A DNA stretch of 64,000 nt from Chloroflexota bacterium (GCA_016190505.1 JACPQM010000064.1:40971-104970); one strand, 5' to 3'. Numbered from the stretch's first letter, positions 24,924-33,451 are shown. Notes: generated from the letters alone by a model not told the origin. A program made the numbers and translations.

Positions 24924-26237
24924 CTACGTCGCCCAAGCCAGCCACCGCAGCAGGTTATGAGTCACCGCAATCAACAGCATTACTGCGGTGACCTTGGCGC
25001 CCCCCCGTACCGTAAACTGGGACACCCCCAGGTGACGTACCTGGGCGTTCGCCCACTCCGCCAGGGCGCCCCGGGTCCTGTAGACCGCCTTGGCCTCCGC
25101 TGTGGCCATGCGCTCTCGCCACGCCGCCACCTCCGGGCTATCGCCCTCACGCGGCAGGTAGCGCTCCGCCTCTGGCTTGTTACGGGGCAGCCGCACTGGG
25201 GCATAGACCGTAGTGCCCTGCCGCTCCAGGGTGGTGATGTCATGGCGAGAGGCAAACCCACCGTCCACCAAGTAGTCCTGGGGATGAATGCCCGTCCGCT
25301 GGTGGACCTGCGCCTCCATGGGTACAGCCTGGCCCGCGTCTGTGCCTTCTGTAATCACGGAAACCCCTACGATAATGCCATGGGCTTGGCCTGCGCCCTT
25401 CACCGTAGCCAGTTCCACGTTGTATGCGGGCCGGAACCCGCCATCGGGCATCTTCATTACCCGCGCCTCCGGGTCTGTAGTGGACACCCGCGGCGCGGTG
25501 ACCTTCTCTCGCTTGCCCGTCGCCAGGGTGCGCTCTTGTCGCTCCTTGGCAGCCTGCACCTGGGGCAGGTAGGCCAGCGCCTGGATCACCCGCTGTTCTC
25601 GCTCCCGGGCTGCGCGTTCCCGAGCCGCCTGCTGGCGCTTCGACACTCCCGGGTCCGCATGTTCCCGCTCCTGGGCCAGCCTCTCTACCTGCGCCTTAGC
25701 CTCGGCGAGACAGCGCTCCAGCGTCTCCTCCCGCCGAAAGGAGGCAGCCCCGGCGCTAGCCCGCACCCGCATCCCATCCTGCGCCACCTGGTTGGGCCTA
25801 ATTATCCCGCTCGCCAGCAAACACCCCACAATCTGCGTCAGATGGTAGTTGACGGGCACACCACCACGCAGCCAGCGGTAGGCATCATGCTGGTGGCAGA
25901 GGCGGTCCAACTCCCGGGCCTTGCCTACCCCCTCCACGGTGGCGTAGACCCACAACGCCAAGAGCACTGGAGGGGCGCTGGTGGGACTGCCCGGCCGGTC
26001 CAGCACTGCCTTGATGTCAGCGTAGAAGGCGTCCAAGTCCATTCCCTCAACCATGGCCCAGATAGCCCGAGCCGGGTGGTCTGGAGCAAGTCCCGACGAG
26101 TCGGGATCCAGGTCACGTTCTATCCATTCGACCTGGTTGCGCACGGGACGGCAGACGCGGGCCACCGCTGGCAGTGTGGCCGGTGGAACAGGAGGCTCCA
26201 CAGGCGGAGGCAAGTTAGGCAGCGACGATTGAGTCAC
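24924..26237 (-). CDS. IS1182-type transposase, probably internally deleted
   Basis: 437 residues. Motifs of the family: DHPARAIWAMVEGMDLDAFYADIKAV, VAQDGMRVRASAGAASFRR with the first catalytic Asp, DPEARVMKMPDGGFRPAYNVELA, YLVDGGFASRHDI with the second Asp, and a C-terminal KVTAVMLLIAVTHNLLRWL. Between GGVPVNYH and LTQIVG a stretch of about 15 residues normal for the family (the TLSDFR region) appears missing, and a palindrome at 26091-26106 adds PDSSG near residue 45. No convincing terminal inverted repeats were found by eye. It faces the kinase and regulator genes between which it lies and is probably inactive. Confidence 0.85.
   Translation of the reverse strand: MTQSSLPNLPPPVEPPVPPATLPAVARVCRPVRNQVEWIERDLDPDSSGLAPDHPARAIWAMVEGMDLDAFYADIKAVLDRPGSPTSAPPVLLALWVYATVEGVGKARELDRLCHQHDAYRWLRGGVPVNYHLTQIVGCLLASGIIRPNQVAQDGMRVRASAGAASFRREETLERCLAEAKAQVERLAQEREHADPGVSKRQQAARERAAREREQRVIQALAYLPQVQAAKERQERTLATGKREKVTAPRVSTTDPEARVMKMPDGGFRPAYNVELATVKGAGQAHGIIVGVSVITEGTDAGQAVPMEAQVHQRTGIHPQDYLVDGGFASRHDITTLERQGTTVYAPVRLPRNKPEAERYLPREGDSPEVAAWRERMATAEAKAVYRTRGALAEWANAQVRHLGVSQFTVRGGAKVTAVMLLIAVTHNLLRWLAWAT
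26091..26106. repeat. TCCCGACGAGTCGGGA palindrome inside the transposase (family D)
   Basis: Seven-bp arms around two bases. Other copies of the TCCCGA...TCGGGA family lie at 4498, 30245, 38480, 43647 (inside pyrC) and 63818. Confidence 0.85.
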
Positions 26238-26535
26238 AATACACCTCGTCTAGATGCATGTTAGCTCACTTTATACCACAGTTAGACCGAAACTGCAACT
26301 ACTACATGGGTCCATATACCCGAATGCTCCATCCGCGTGCGGCGGATGCCGCCCCAATAAAATCACAAGCTCTGAGCCCATTGGGGGACAGTCGTCAGGC
26401 GGACCTTGTACACGTGTCTCGATAGTTGCCGAGGGCCACATCGTGGGGCTGTATGGGTACGTGAGCCTCAACCTGTATGTTCGAGCCGTTTGGGGCCTGA
26501 TTGCGTGGTCAGGCACTGGGTCAAAGGAGATTCCT

Positions 26536-26907
26536 ATGCCGAAAACAATCCTGATCGCCGACGATGAGGAGATGATAAGAGGGCTGGTGGCAGCTACCCT
26601 CGCCAATGAAGGTCGCTACCGGCTACTGCAGGCTAAGAATGGTGGGCAAGCCCTGGAGATTGCCCGGCAGGAGAAGCCCGAGCTCGTCCTCTTAGACGTC
26701 AAGATGCCAGTCATGGACGGGTTCGAGGTGTGTAGCCACCTCAAGGCGGACCCTCAGACCAGGGAAATACGGATCTACATCCTGAGCGCGCTGACTCAGG
26801 AGTCGGACAGAGAGAAGGGACTGGCAGTTGGTGCCGACGGTTATTTCACCAAACCCTTTAGCCCCCTGGCCCTACTTGAGAAGGTTACCGAGATACTGGG
26901 TGTTTGA
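26536..26907 (+). CDS. Single-domain response regulator (CheY-like)
   Basis: 123 residues from the ATG at 26536 (AAAGGAGA upstream); the frame is open upstream to 26254 but without a start signal. Receiver motifs: ILIADDEEM, phospho-acceptor Asp in LVLLDVKMPVMDGFEV, Ser/Thr in ILSAL, and Lys in GYFTKPFSP. No output domain. Likely receives phosphate from the kinase at 22945. The 298-bp gap before it shows nothing recognisable beyond a possible IS end. Confidence 0.9.
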   Translation: MPKTILIADDEEMIRGLVAATLANEGRYRLLQAKNGGQALEIARQEKPELVLLDVKMPVMDGFEVCSHLKADPQTREIRIYILSALTQESDREKGLAVGADGYFTKPFSPLALLEKVTEILGV

Positions 26908-27021
26908 GGCTGGGACGTGGCCGGTCACGATATTCGGCGACGCGCCATTGCGTGCGGGGGCGCAGGACGCCATGCAGGGACGCCAGTTTGCGCTTTATGC
27001 CCAGAAGAGCTTAATGACCTG

Positions 27022-27122
27022 CTAGTGTAGTGTCTCGTATACGGCTTTACAACGCCCGCCTTCATGGTCCGCTGGTAGCGGAACCTGTTTATTGTCAAGT
27101 TATTTGCGAGACACCACACTAG
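27022..27122 (-). mobile_element. 101-bp miniature inverted-repeat element, copy 2 (inverted)
   Basis: Reverse complement of copy 1 (21946-22046) with about three mismatches; terminal inverted repeats CTAGTGTAGTGTCTCG / CGAGACACCACACTAG. The two copies bracket 4.98 kb containing the secreted protein, kinase, transposase and receiver gene. The flanks 26908-27021 and 27123-27232 show no gene. Confidence 0.88.
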
Positions 27123-27232
27123 CGACATACTTCAGGAGCGTGGCTCGTGCCTACTCCAGGTCGAACCATACTTCTAGTCAGTCCCAAAGGATCGGGGGCG
27201 GCAACGCTGCACAGGGATTGAAGCTCGGAACC

Positions 27233-29089
27233 ATGGCCACCCACAACATTGACTTCGAGCCCGTAGGCCGCAGGGGCCAGTGCCAGGACGATGAGTCCCT
27301 CCTGGCCTGCGCCCGGCGCCTGGGCGTGAGCATAAGCAGCGTGTGTGGGGGACGAGGCACCTGCCGCACTTGCCGGGTGCAAGTGGTGAGCGGCGGCACC
27401 GCCGCGGCTACCGCCCACGAGCGGGCGGCCTTTACCCCGCAAGAGTTGGAAGCGGGCTGGCGCTTGGCCTGCCAGGCCCGTCCCGTCCGGGACTGCAAAC
27501 TGAGCATACCACCGGAGTCCATGCCCGCTCCCCAGAGGATGCTGGTGGAGTCCCGACTGGTGGGGATGACAGTGCCTCTGGAGCCGCCGGTGAGGGCCTA
27601 CGCGGTCGAGTTGTCCGCTCCTGCGCTGTCCGACCCCCGAGCCGACGCTGACCGCCTGCTGGACGCCATCGAGCGGCAGCATGGCCTGCGCTGTCACAAT
27701 GTTGACGTGGGGGTGTTGCGCATGATGCCCGATGCCCTGCGCTCCGGGGGCTGGAGGTGCCAGGCGGCCGTGCGGGGGACGGAGGTGGTTGCCCTGTCCC
27801 CCTCGTCCAGCGCCCATCTGGGTCTGGCCGTGGACCTGGGCACCACCAAGATCGCCGGCTACCTGGTTGATCTGGGGACTGGTATGACGCTGGCCTCGGC
27901 GGGGGCCATGAACCCCCAGATTGCCCATGGGGAGGACGCGATCACTCGTCTGGCCGCAGCCATTGGATCCGCCGGCGAGGCCGAGCGGCTGCACAAGCTC
28001 GCGTTGGAAGCGGTGAACGAGATGGCCGTCGCTCTCTGCGCCCAGGCCGGCTGCCAGCCGGCCCAGATCGCGGAAACTGTGGTGGTGGGCAACACCGCCA
28101 TGCACCACCTGTTCCTGGGCTTGCCCGTCGCGCACCTCGCACGTTCGCCGTTTATACCGGCGGTGACTGGGCCCGTGGACGTCAAGGCCCGCGAGCTTGG
28201 CCTGGACATAGCGCCCGGAGCCTACGTGCACCTGTTGCCCAATATTGCAGGTTTCGTGGGCGGCGACCATGTGGCGGCCCTGCTGGCCACCGAGCCGTGG
28301 CGCCCGGAACGGCCCGTGCTCCTCCTGGACATTGGGACCAATACGGAGGTCTCGCTGACCAAGGATGGGGCGACCACAGCCGTCTCGTGCGCCTCCGGGC
28401 CAGCCTTCGAGGGAGGCCACATCAAAGATGGCATGCGGGCCGCCCCGGGCGCTATTGAGCGGCTGCGCATTGCCGACGGTGACGTCCAGTACCAGACTAT
28501 TGACAACGCCCTGCCGGTGGGCATCTGCGGCTCGGGCATCCTGGACTCGGTGGCCCAGTTCTACTTGGCCGGAGTGGTTGACCAGGGTGGTCGCTTGCGG
28601 GATGGCCACCCACGCATGCGCTCTCGCGGCGAGCAGCGGGAGTTCGTCCTGGTGAGCGAGAGGGAGCGAAGTGGGCATCCTGCCGTTTCTGTCACCCAAA
28701 GGGACATCAGGGAGGTACAACTGGCCAAGGCGGCCATCCGTGCCGGCATCCAGGTGCTGCTCGAAGCCGCCGGCTGCACCGAAGAGGACCTGGGCCAGGT
28801 GATCATCGCGGGGGCCTTGGGCACCTACATTGACGTGTCCAGCGCCATCGCCGTCGGCATGTTGCCGCCGCTGCCGTTGGACCGTTTCCGGCAGGTGGGC
28901 AATGCGGCGGGCGCCGGTGCCCGGTTGGCCCTGGTGTCCATCCGAAAACGCGCCGAGGCCCAGGCCCTGGCCTCCAGGGTGAGCTACGTTGAGCTGGGGA
29001 ACGCCCCGGCCTTCGGTCAGACATTCCTTCAGGCCAGCGCCCTGGGGCGCTACCGCTTGGCCCATGGCAAAAGAGAGGCTATCGAGTGA
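27233..29089 (+). CDS. RACo-like reductive activator of corrinoid proteins (2Fe-2S ferredoxin + ASKHA)
   Basis: 618 residues from the ATG at 27233. The N-terminal ferredoxin domain ligates a [2Fe-2S] cluster through C38, C44, C47 and C80 (SSVCGGRGTCRTC ... WRLAC). A linker domain follows, then the ASKHA ATPase core: LAVDLGTTKIAGYLVDL, NPQIAHGEDAITRL, ETVVVGNTAMHHLFLGL, LLLDIGTNTEVSL, CGSGILDSVAQ and VIIAGALGTYIDV. RACo proteins use ATP to push an electron onto Co(II) corrinoid, restoring Co(I). The target is probably the corrinoid protein at 18034. The gene overlaps the methyltransferase downstream by 4 nt. Confidence 0.92.
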   Translation: MATHNIDFEPVGRRGQCQDDESLLACARRLGVSISSVCGGRGTCRTCRVQVVSGGTAAATAHERAAFTPQELEAGWRLACQARPVRDCKLSIPPESMPAPQRMLVESRLVGMTVPLEPPVRAYAVELSAPALSDPRADADRLLDAIERQHGLRCHNVDVGVLRMMPDALRSGGWRCQAAVRGTEVVALSPSSSAHLGLAVDLGTTKIAGYLVDLGTGMTLASAGAMNPQIAHGEDAITRLAAAIGSAGEAERLHKLALEAVNEMAVALCAQAGCQPAQIAETVVVGNTAMHHLFLGLPVAHLARSPFIPAVTGPVDVKARELGLDIAPGAYVHLLPNIAGFVGGDHVAALLATEPWRPERPVLLLDIGTNTEVSLTKDGATTAVSCASGPAFEGGHIKDGMRAAPGAIERLRIADGDVQYQTIDNALPVGICGSGILDSVAQFYLAGVVDQGGRLRDGHPRMRSRGEQREFVLVSERERSGHPAVSVTQRDIREVQLAKAAIRAGIQVLLEAAGCTEEDLGQVIIAGALGTYIDVSSAIAVGMLPPLPLDRFRQVGNAAGAGARLALVSIRKRAEAQALASRVSYVELGNAPAFGQTFLQASALGRYRLAHGKREAIE

Positions 29090-29949
29090 TGGATACCAGG
29101 GTGTCCAGCGCGGCCACAGAAGTGGTTGTCGGGGACGGCCGGCCCACGGTCCTTATTGGCGAGCGGATCAACCCCACGGGCAGAAGAGCGCTGGCTGAAG
29201 CGCTGAAGGCCGGCGATCTGGAGATGGTGCGGCGCGAGGCGCTGGCCCAAGCGCAGGCCGGGGCGGACATGCTGGACGTGAACGTTAGCGCCTTTGGGGT
29301 GGATGAGGTCCGCCTGCTGCCCGACGCGGTCAGTTTGCTAACGAATGTGGTGGACCTGCCCCTGTGCCTGGATACGGCCAACCCGGTGGCCCTGGCCCAG
29401 GCCCTGAATGCCTACCGGGGCAAGCCGCTCGTAAACTCCGTCACCGGCGAGGAGAAGTCCCTGGCTACGGTCCTCCCCCTGGTGAAGAACTATGGGGCTG
29501 CCGTCATCGGCCTGGTGCAGGATGAGGCGGGGATGCCAGCCAATGCCGAGCAAAGGCTTGCCATCGCCCACAGGATCGTGGAACGGGCCGAAGCCATGGG
29601 CATCCCGCGAGAGGACATCTTGATTGACTGCATGGCGCTGGCCGTGGGCGCGGACCCAGGCTCGGGGCTGGCTGTGCTCGAAGCTGTCCGCAGGGTCAGG
29701 GCAGAGCTGGGAGTGAACGTGCTGGTGGCCGCCAGCAACGTGTCCTTTGGCATGCCCGACCGCCAGTTGCTCAACAGCGCCTTCTTATCTGCCGCCATTT
29801 GCGCCGGTGCGACCTGCCTCATTGCCGACGTGGCTCGGGTGCGCCCCGCGGTGCTGGCCGCCGATCTGATCTCGGGCCGGGACCGGCGTGCCCGCCGCTA
29901 CATCGAGGCCTACCGCCAGCGGCAAACGTCCCCCACCAGGGCGACCTGA
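29086..29949 (+). CDS. Methyltetrahydrofolate:corrinoid methyltransferase (DHPS-like)
   Basis: 287 residues. Pterin-binding TIM barrel: LIGERINPTGRRALAEAL, QAGADMLDVNVSAFGVDE, LPLCLDTANPVALAQAL, PLVNSVTGEEKSLATVLP, ILIDCMALAVGADPGSG and VLVAASNVSFGMPDR. These are the blocks of AcsE/MeTr and the MetH folate domain. It would move methyl groups between the corrinoid protein and tetrahydrofolate, as the second methyltransferase of a demethylation system or of the Wood-Ljungdahl pathway. It is coupled (ATGA overlap) to the RACo-like gene. Confidence 0.92.
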   Translation: MMDTRVSSAATEVVVGDGRPTVLIGERINPTGRRALAEALKAGDLEMVRREALAQAQAGADMLDVNVSAFGVDEVRLLPDAVSLLTNVVDLPLCLDTANPVALAQALNAYRGKPLVNSVTGEEKSLATVLPLVKNYGAAVIGLVQDEAGMPANAEQRLAIAHRIVERAEAMGIPREDILIDCMALAVGADPGSGLAVLEAVRRVRAELGVNVLVAASNVSFGMPDRQLLNSAFLSAAICAGATCLIADVARVRPAVLAADLISGRDRRARRYIEAYRQRQTSPTRAT

Positions 29950-30392
29950 ACCAGACGCCATCAGTAGGTCTTTGTAGTTTCCGTTGGAAGGCGAGTTTGC
30001 GACGGGCTTTTGGCAACTAACCATAGTTACACCGCGGAGGGATGGGTGATAAAGTACTCAAGAGCGGGTCAAGTGAGGAGGTCGCTAAACAGGCGCAACT
30101 TGACCGCCCCGTCCAGGCGAGGGACCGACTTGCCTACAACCGCGTATTCTGGCATAGGAGGCTCCTTATGGTGGGTTCCGCTTCGCTTCACCCACCCTAC
30201 ACGTGCTGGCTCCTTACTTCCCCGCTGGCCATAGGCAGGCATCCCGGCACGTCGGGACCCCTACGGGTGGCCCGTTCCGCTAGACATAACAGGTGGTGGA
30301 TTGTGCTCATTTGGGTTGCTTCCCCTTGCCCGCACTATAGGGTATAGTATGGACACTTGGGTTATCAGCTACCGGCGCCTTAGGAGAACCCC
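29950..30392. other. 443-bp intergenic region with repeats
   Basis: No gene recognised. It contains GTGGGTTCCGCT...CACCCACCCTAC (30171-30200), which recurs at 46683-46712, and a TCCCGGCACGTCGGGA family-D palindrome near 30243. An AT-rich box GGGTATAGTAT at about 30339-30349 may be a promoter element for the LUD gene. Confidence 0.6.
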
Positions 30393-31061
30393 GTGCAGAC
30401 AGAGAAGCTATCGCTCTACGAGAAGCTGGCCCGCACCGCGGTCACCAACCTGGAGAAGAACAACTTCCAGGCGTGGTACTTCGCCCGGCGAGAAGATGCT
30501 GTAGCGCACGTGACTGGCCTGGTCCCGGAAGGCTCTACCGTTGGTCTGGGAGACTCGCTCACCCTGGTCGAGCTTGGCATTATGGACTGGCTGCGGCAGC
30601 GACACCACGAGGGCTACATCAGACTGCTGGACCGCTACCGCCACGGCCTCGAGCCAGAGGACACCCCTGACGATGGCAAGAACCGGTTCCGCGCTCTCAC
30701 CTCGGACGTGTTCATCACCGGCACCAACGCCGTGACTCTGGACGGCAAGCTGGTGAACATTGACGGGGAGGGCACCCGGGTAGCACCACTGATATTCGGG
30801 CCGCCGAAGGTAATCGTGGTGGTGGGAGCTAACAAGATTGTGAAGGATGCGGACGATGGCGTACGACGCACGAAGGAAGTGGCGGCGCCGCTGAACGCTA
30901 TCCGCCATGGTTACCGCCTTCCCTGTACGGTTACCGGCCAGTGCGGCGATTGCCGCAGCCCGGACCGCATATGCACCTTCACTGTGATCGTGGAGAGCCT
31001 GCGGCCACGGCACAAGGGCAGGGTAAGTGTGGTGATTGTGGGGGAGGAGCTGGGCTTCTAA
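30393..31061 (+). CDS. LUD-domain protein (LutC/DUF162-like)
   Basis: 222 residues, GTG start with TAGGAGA upstream. LUD signatures: NNFQAWYFARREDAVAHV, GSTVGLGDSLTLVELGIMDWL, DVFITGTNAVTLDGKLVNIDGEGTRVAPLIFGPPKVIVVVGANKIV. The C-terminal CGDCRSPDRICTFTVIVE gives a Cys cluster seen in the stand-alone LUD branch. LutC takes part in lactate oxidation with LutA/LutB, but neither is here. Stand-alone members often sit beside corrinoid methyltransferase genes; its reaction is unknown. Confidence 0.85.
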   Translation: MQTEKLSLYEKLARTAVTNLEKNNFQAWYFARREDAVAHVTGLVPEGSTVGLGDSLTLVELGIMDWLRQRHHEGYIRLLDRYRHGLEPEDTPDDGKNRFRALTSDVFITGTNAVTLDGKLVNIDGEGTRVAPLIFGPPKVIVVVGANKIVKDADDGVRRTKEVAAPLNAIRHGYRLPCTVTGQCGDCRSPDRICTFTVIVESLRPRHKGRVSVVIVGEELGF

Positions 31062-31115
31062 CCCTGGCCCTTTGTCCGCGCCCGGAAGGACTCAGGGGCA
31101 TGGCGCGCCATGCCC

Positions 31116-31994
31116 CTATGGTCTATCGCCCTGGCGGCGTCCCCGAAGGAACTCGTCCAGGTCGCGCATCAGCTCCTCTGGGGTAGGCATGGGGCGTGAG
31201 GGCTGGCCCCCCTGGTCGTAGGCTTGCTCCAACTGCGCCACGTATTGCTCCAGCCTCGGCTCCTGGGCGATGGCCTTGGTCAACTCGTCCCGGAAGACTC
31301 TGGACGCCCGGCGTAGCTCCGCCAGGTCCAGGGGCAAGGGCAATAGCTTCAGCAACATCTCGAGAAGCGCCAGGGAAACCATGGGGTTGGCCATGGCCTG
31401 GAGATAGTGGGGGCAGTGGCCCCACAACGACACGTAGGGCAGGGCCTGCTGGCGGCAGGTGTCGAGGAGCACCCCGGCGATACCAGTAGGACCTTCGTAC
31501 CGGGTGATAGGAGCGCCCAGGCCCTCTAACCGCTGGCGCAGCTCTGGCCGGTTGGCCGCCCCGGAGATGCGGGGCTCCCGGGTATGGGGCACGCTGTCCA
31601 GCAGAGCGCCCAGGACTACCATCTGGGACACGCCATGTTGCTGCGCCAGGTCGAGGACCGTGCCGGCATACGCGCGCCACCGCAGGTTGGGCTCCACGCC
31701 GGTGAAGAAGAGCAAGTCCCTTGACTCTGCCGTGCCTTTCCAATAGAAGAACTGATTTTCTGGCCAGGTCACGTAGCGTTCACCCTGTTCCGTGAGGCGG
31801 GTAATAGGACGGACCTGGCTGAAGTCGTAGTACCGCTCGGGGTCAAGCTCGGCCAGTTTGGTGGCGCCCAGGTGCTCGGCCAGGTACTTGAGGGCACCGG
31901 TGGCCGCCCCCGCGGCATCGCCCCAGCCCGCAAAGGCTGCCAGCAGGGCTGGCGAGTCCAGTTCGGGTGTCTCGTATATGGTCAGGTCTGGCAT
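31116..31994 (-). CDS. PAC2-family protein
   Basis: 292 residues from the ATG at 31994 (GGGGG upstream); an alternative start lies at 32015. Family features: LLAAFAGWGDAAGAATGALKYLAEHL, FFTGVEPNLRWRAYAGTVLDLA, VVLGALLDSVPHTR, ITRYEGPTGIAGVL and SLWGHCPHYLQA. The PAC2 fold is that of proteasome assembly chaperones, but bacterial members are common where no proteasome is known and their role is undefined. Expression is separate from the flanking plus-strand LUD gene (convergent ends 54 bp apart). Confidence 0.85.
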   Translation of the reverse strand: MPDLTIYETPELDSPALLAAFAGWGDAAGAATGALKYLAEHLGATKLAELDPERYYDFSQVRPITRLTEQGERYVTWPENQFFYWKGTAESRDLLFFTGVEPNLRWRAYAGTVLDLAQQHGVSQMVVLGALLDSVPHTREPRISGAANRPELRQRLEGLGAPITRYEGPTGIAGVLLDTCRQQALPYVSLWGHCPHYLQAMANPMVSLALLEMLLKLLPLPLDLAELRRASRVFRDELTKAIAQEPRLEQYVAQLEQAYDQGGQPSRPMPTPEELMRDLDEFLRGRRQGDRP

Positions 31995-32067
31995 GGGCCC
32001 CCAGCGCAATCTCAAACAGCCGACAGGTGGGGAAGGGACAGGCCCTTCGCCAAGCTCAGGGCAGGCC

Positions 32068-32298
32068 CTAGGCTGTAGCTCGAGCCTCGGGCCAGCGGGC
32101 GGCGCGGTAGTCCTGGCACCAGTAGCACCAGCGCATCGGTGCCGACGCCTCGGCTGGGCGCCACTTGTCGCAGCCGAACTTGTCGGGCATCGCCATCCGT
32201 TCTCCTCCAGGGCAGTACACGGCCCCTACAGCCTGCTGGTAGCAGTCCCAGCATAAGGATTCCCCGCCCAAGGCGATTCCTCCACCGTGTTCACACAT
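32068..32298 (-). CDS. Small Cys-rich hypothetical protein
   Basis: 76 residues from the ATG at 32298 (GGAGGGCCGAGG upstream); a start at 32319 overlapping the flavin reductase stop (TAATG) is also possible. Cysteine pairs CEHGG...CWDC, YCPGG, GCDKW and CYWCQDY suggest a zinc ribbon or iron-binding fold. No family recognised. Its position immediately after a flavin reductase gene and the Cys content suggest a redox or metal-binding partner. The stop lies at the edge of a family-E repeat (32043-32067). Confidence 0.5.
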   Translation of the reverse strand: MCEHGGGIALGGESLCWDCYQQAVGAVYCPGGERMAMPDKFGCDKWRPAEASAPMRWCYWCQDYRAARWPEARATA

Positions 32299-32318
32299 TC
32301 CTCGGCCCTCCGCCGCCA

Positions 32319-32918
32319 TTATAGCACTAGCCCCCCCAGCGCCTGCGCCACCACGACCGGACGCTCCATGCGCACTGGCTCCAATGGAGACACCCTGGTG
32401 TAGCTGTCGTCGCCCAGATAGAGCAGGGGATGTGCATCCTGCCAGTGCGCCAATTGGTCCGGTCCGTTCGACCTTGGCCGGTGATGGACCGCCACGATCT
32501 CTCCGAAGAAACATTCGTGGTCGCCGCTGGGATAGCGGGCTGCCACCCGGCACTCGTAGGCGGCGTAGGCGACCTCCAGCACTGGCGCGTTGACCTTTAG
32601 AGTCGGTGCCTTGACCAGGCCGAACGCCTGGAACTTGTCCACGTCCCGGCCGCTACAGCCACCTACCAGGGCGACCATCCTGGCCGCCTCAAAGGGGACA
32701 AAGTTGACGGTGAACTCCCCAGATTGGGTAATCAGTCCGAAGCTGAACCTCTTGGGGGAGATGGCGACCATGTACATCGGCGGACGCCGGGACAGCGCGC
32801 CGTGCCAGGCCACGGCCATGGCATTGTCCCGGCCCGCCGAGTGGCTGGTCACCACGGTGGCCACCGCGGGATAGTGGTGGTAGAAGGAATCAAGCTGCTC
32901 ACTGGCCACCTTTCTCAT
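32319..32918 (-). CDS. Flavin reductase-like FMN-binding protein
   Basis: 199 residues from the ATG at 32918, preceded by AAAAGGAG; an ATG at 32936 lies above it. FMN-split-barrel features: YPAVATVVTSHSAGRDNAMAVAWHGALSRRPPMYMVAISPKRFSFGLI, then EFTVNFV, GGCSGRDVDKFQAFGL, and LEVAYAAYECRVAARYPSGDHECFFGEIV. Such proteins reduce flavin with NAD(P)H or carry FMN. The specific role is unknown. Confidence 0.88.
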   Translation of the reverse strand: MRKVASEQLDSFYHHYPAVATVVTSHSAGRDNAMAVAWHGALSRRPPMYMVAISPKRFSFGLITQSGEFTVNFVPFEAARMVALVGGCSGRDVDKFQAFGLVKAPTLKVNAPVLEVAYAAYECRVAARYPSGDHECFFGEIVAVHHRPRSNGPDQLAHWQDAHPLLYLGDDSYTRVSPLEPVRMERPVVVAQALGGLVL

Positions 32919-32940
32919 GCTTTGCTCCTTTTGCATTATT

Positions 32941-32975
32941 GGTCCGATCGGACCGGTCCGTCCTATCGGTCGGAT
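32941..32975. repeat. GGTCCGATCGG...TCGGTCGGATC palindrome (family F)
   Basis: Imperfect inverted repeat of the same family as 17971-18000 and 51608-51637, directly upstream of the flavin reductase gene. Confidence 0.7.
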
Positions 32976-33034
32976 CTTGAATCCTGGATGCCGTTGTGCC
33001 CGTGCCCTCCGCCAGTCCGCCCTATAGCTGTAAT

Positions 33035-33451
33035 CTATTCGCCTATGATCTGCACTATCACCTCGCGCTGGCGAGGGCGGATGTCGAAGTCCACCAGGAC
33101 AATGCGCTGCCAGGTGCCCAGAGCCAGCTTGCCCTCAACCAGGGGCACTACCAGAGAAGGGCCCAGGAGCGACGCTCGCACGTGGGAGTAGCCGTTGCCA
33201 TCGCCCCAGGCGCGGTCGTGCTGGTAGGGTATGCCCTGGGGCGCCAGGCGCTGCCAGGCCTCTCGGAAATCGCTCACCAGGCCCGGCTCGAACTCGATAG
33301 TGGTCACTCCCGCCGTCGAGCCAGCCACGAACACGGTAACCATGCCGGACGCCAGGCGCGCAGCCGCCACTTCGCGGGCCACCTGAAGCGTGATGTCCAC
33401 GATTTCCGTGTTGCCCTGGGTGGATACGCTGAGCGTCCGTGTCACGATCAT
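33035..33451 (-). CDS. YjbQ/UPF0047 family protein
   Basis: 138 residues, complete. Signatures: VAGSTAGVTTIEFEPGLVSDF, YQHDRAWGDGNGYSHVRASLLGPSLVVPLVEGKLALGTWQRIVLVDFD. Conserved His and Asp of the family are present (HDRAWGDGNGYSHVRA). E. coli YjbQ has weak thiamine-phosphate synthase activity but the physiological role is unsettled. It is 16 nt downstream of pyrK on the same strand. Confidence 0.9.
   Translation of the reverse strand: MIVTRTLSVSTQGNTEIVDITLQVAREVAAARLASGMVTVFVAGSTAGVTTIEFEPGLVSDFREAWQRLAPQGIPYQHDRAWGDGNGYSHVRASLLGPSLVVPLVEGKLALGTWQRIVLVDFDIRPRQREVIVQIIGE

Noticed and set aside
24774..26264. 496-residue plus-strand open frame
   Set aside because: Antisense of the transposase; no start signal and Leu/Arg/His-rich shadow composition.
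19500..27200. Prophage or integrative element
   Set aside because: No integrase, phage structural or conjugation genes are present; the content is TA pairs, one IS and MITEs.
27119..29065. 648-residue minus-strand open frame
   Set aside because: Antisense of the RACo-like gene, whose ferredoxin and ASKHA motifs are unambiguous.
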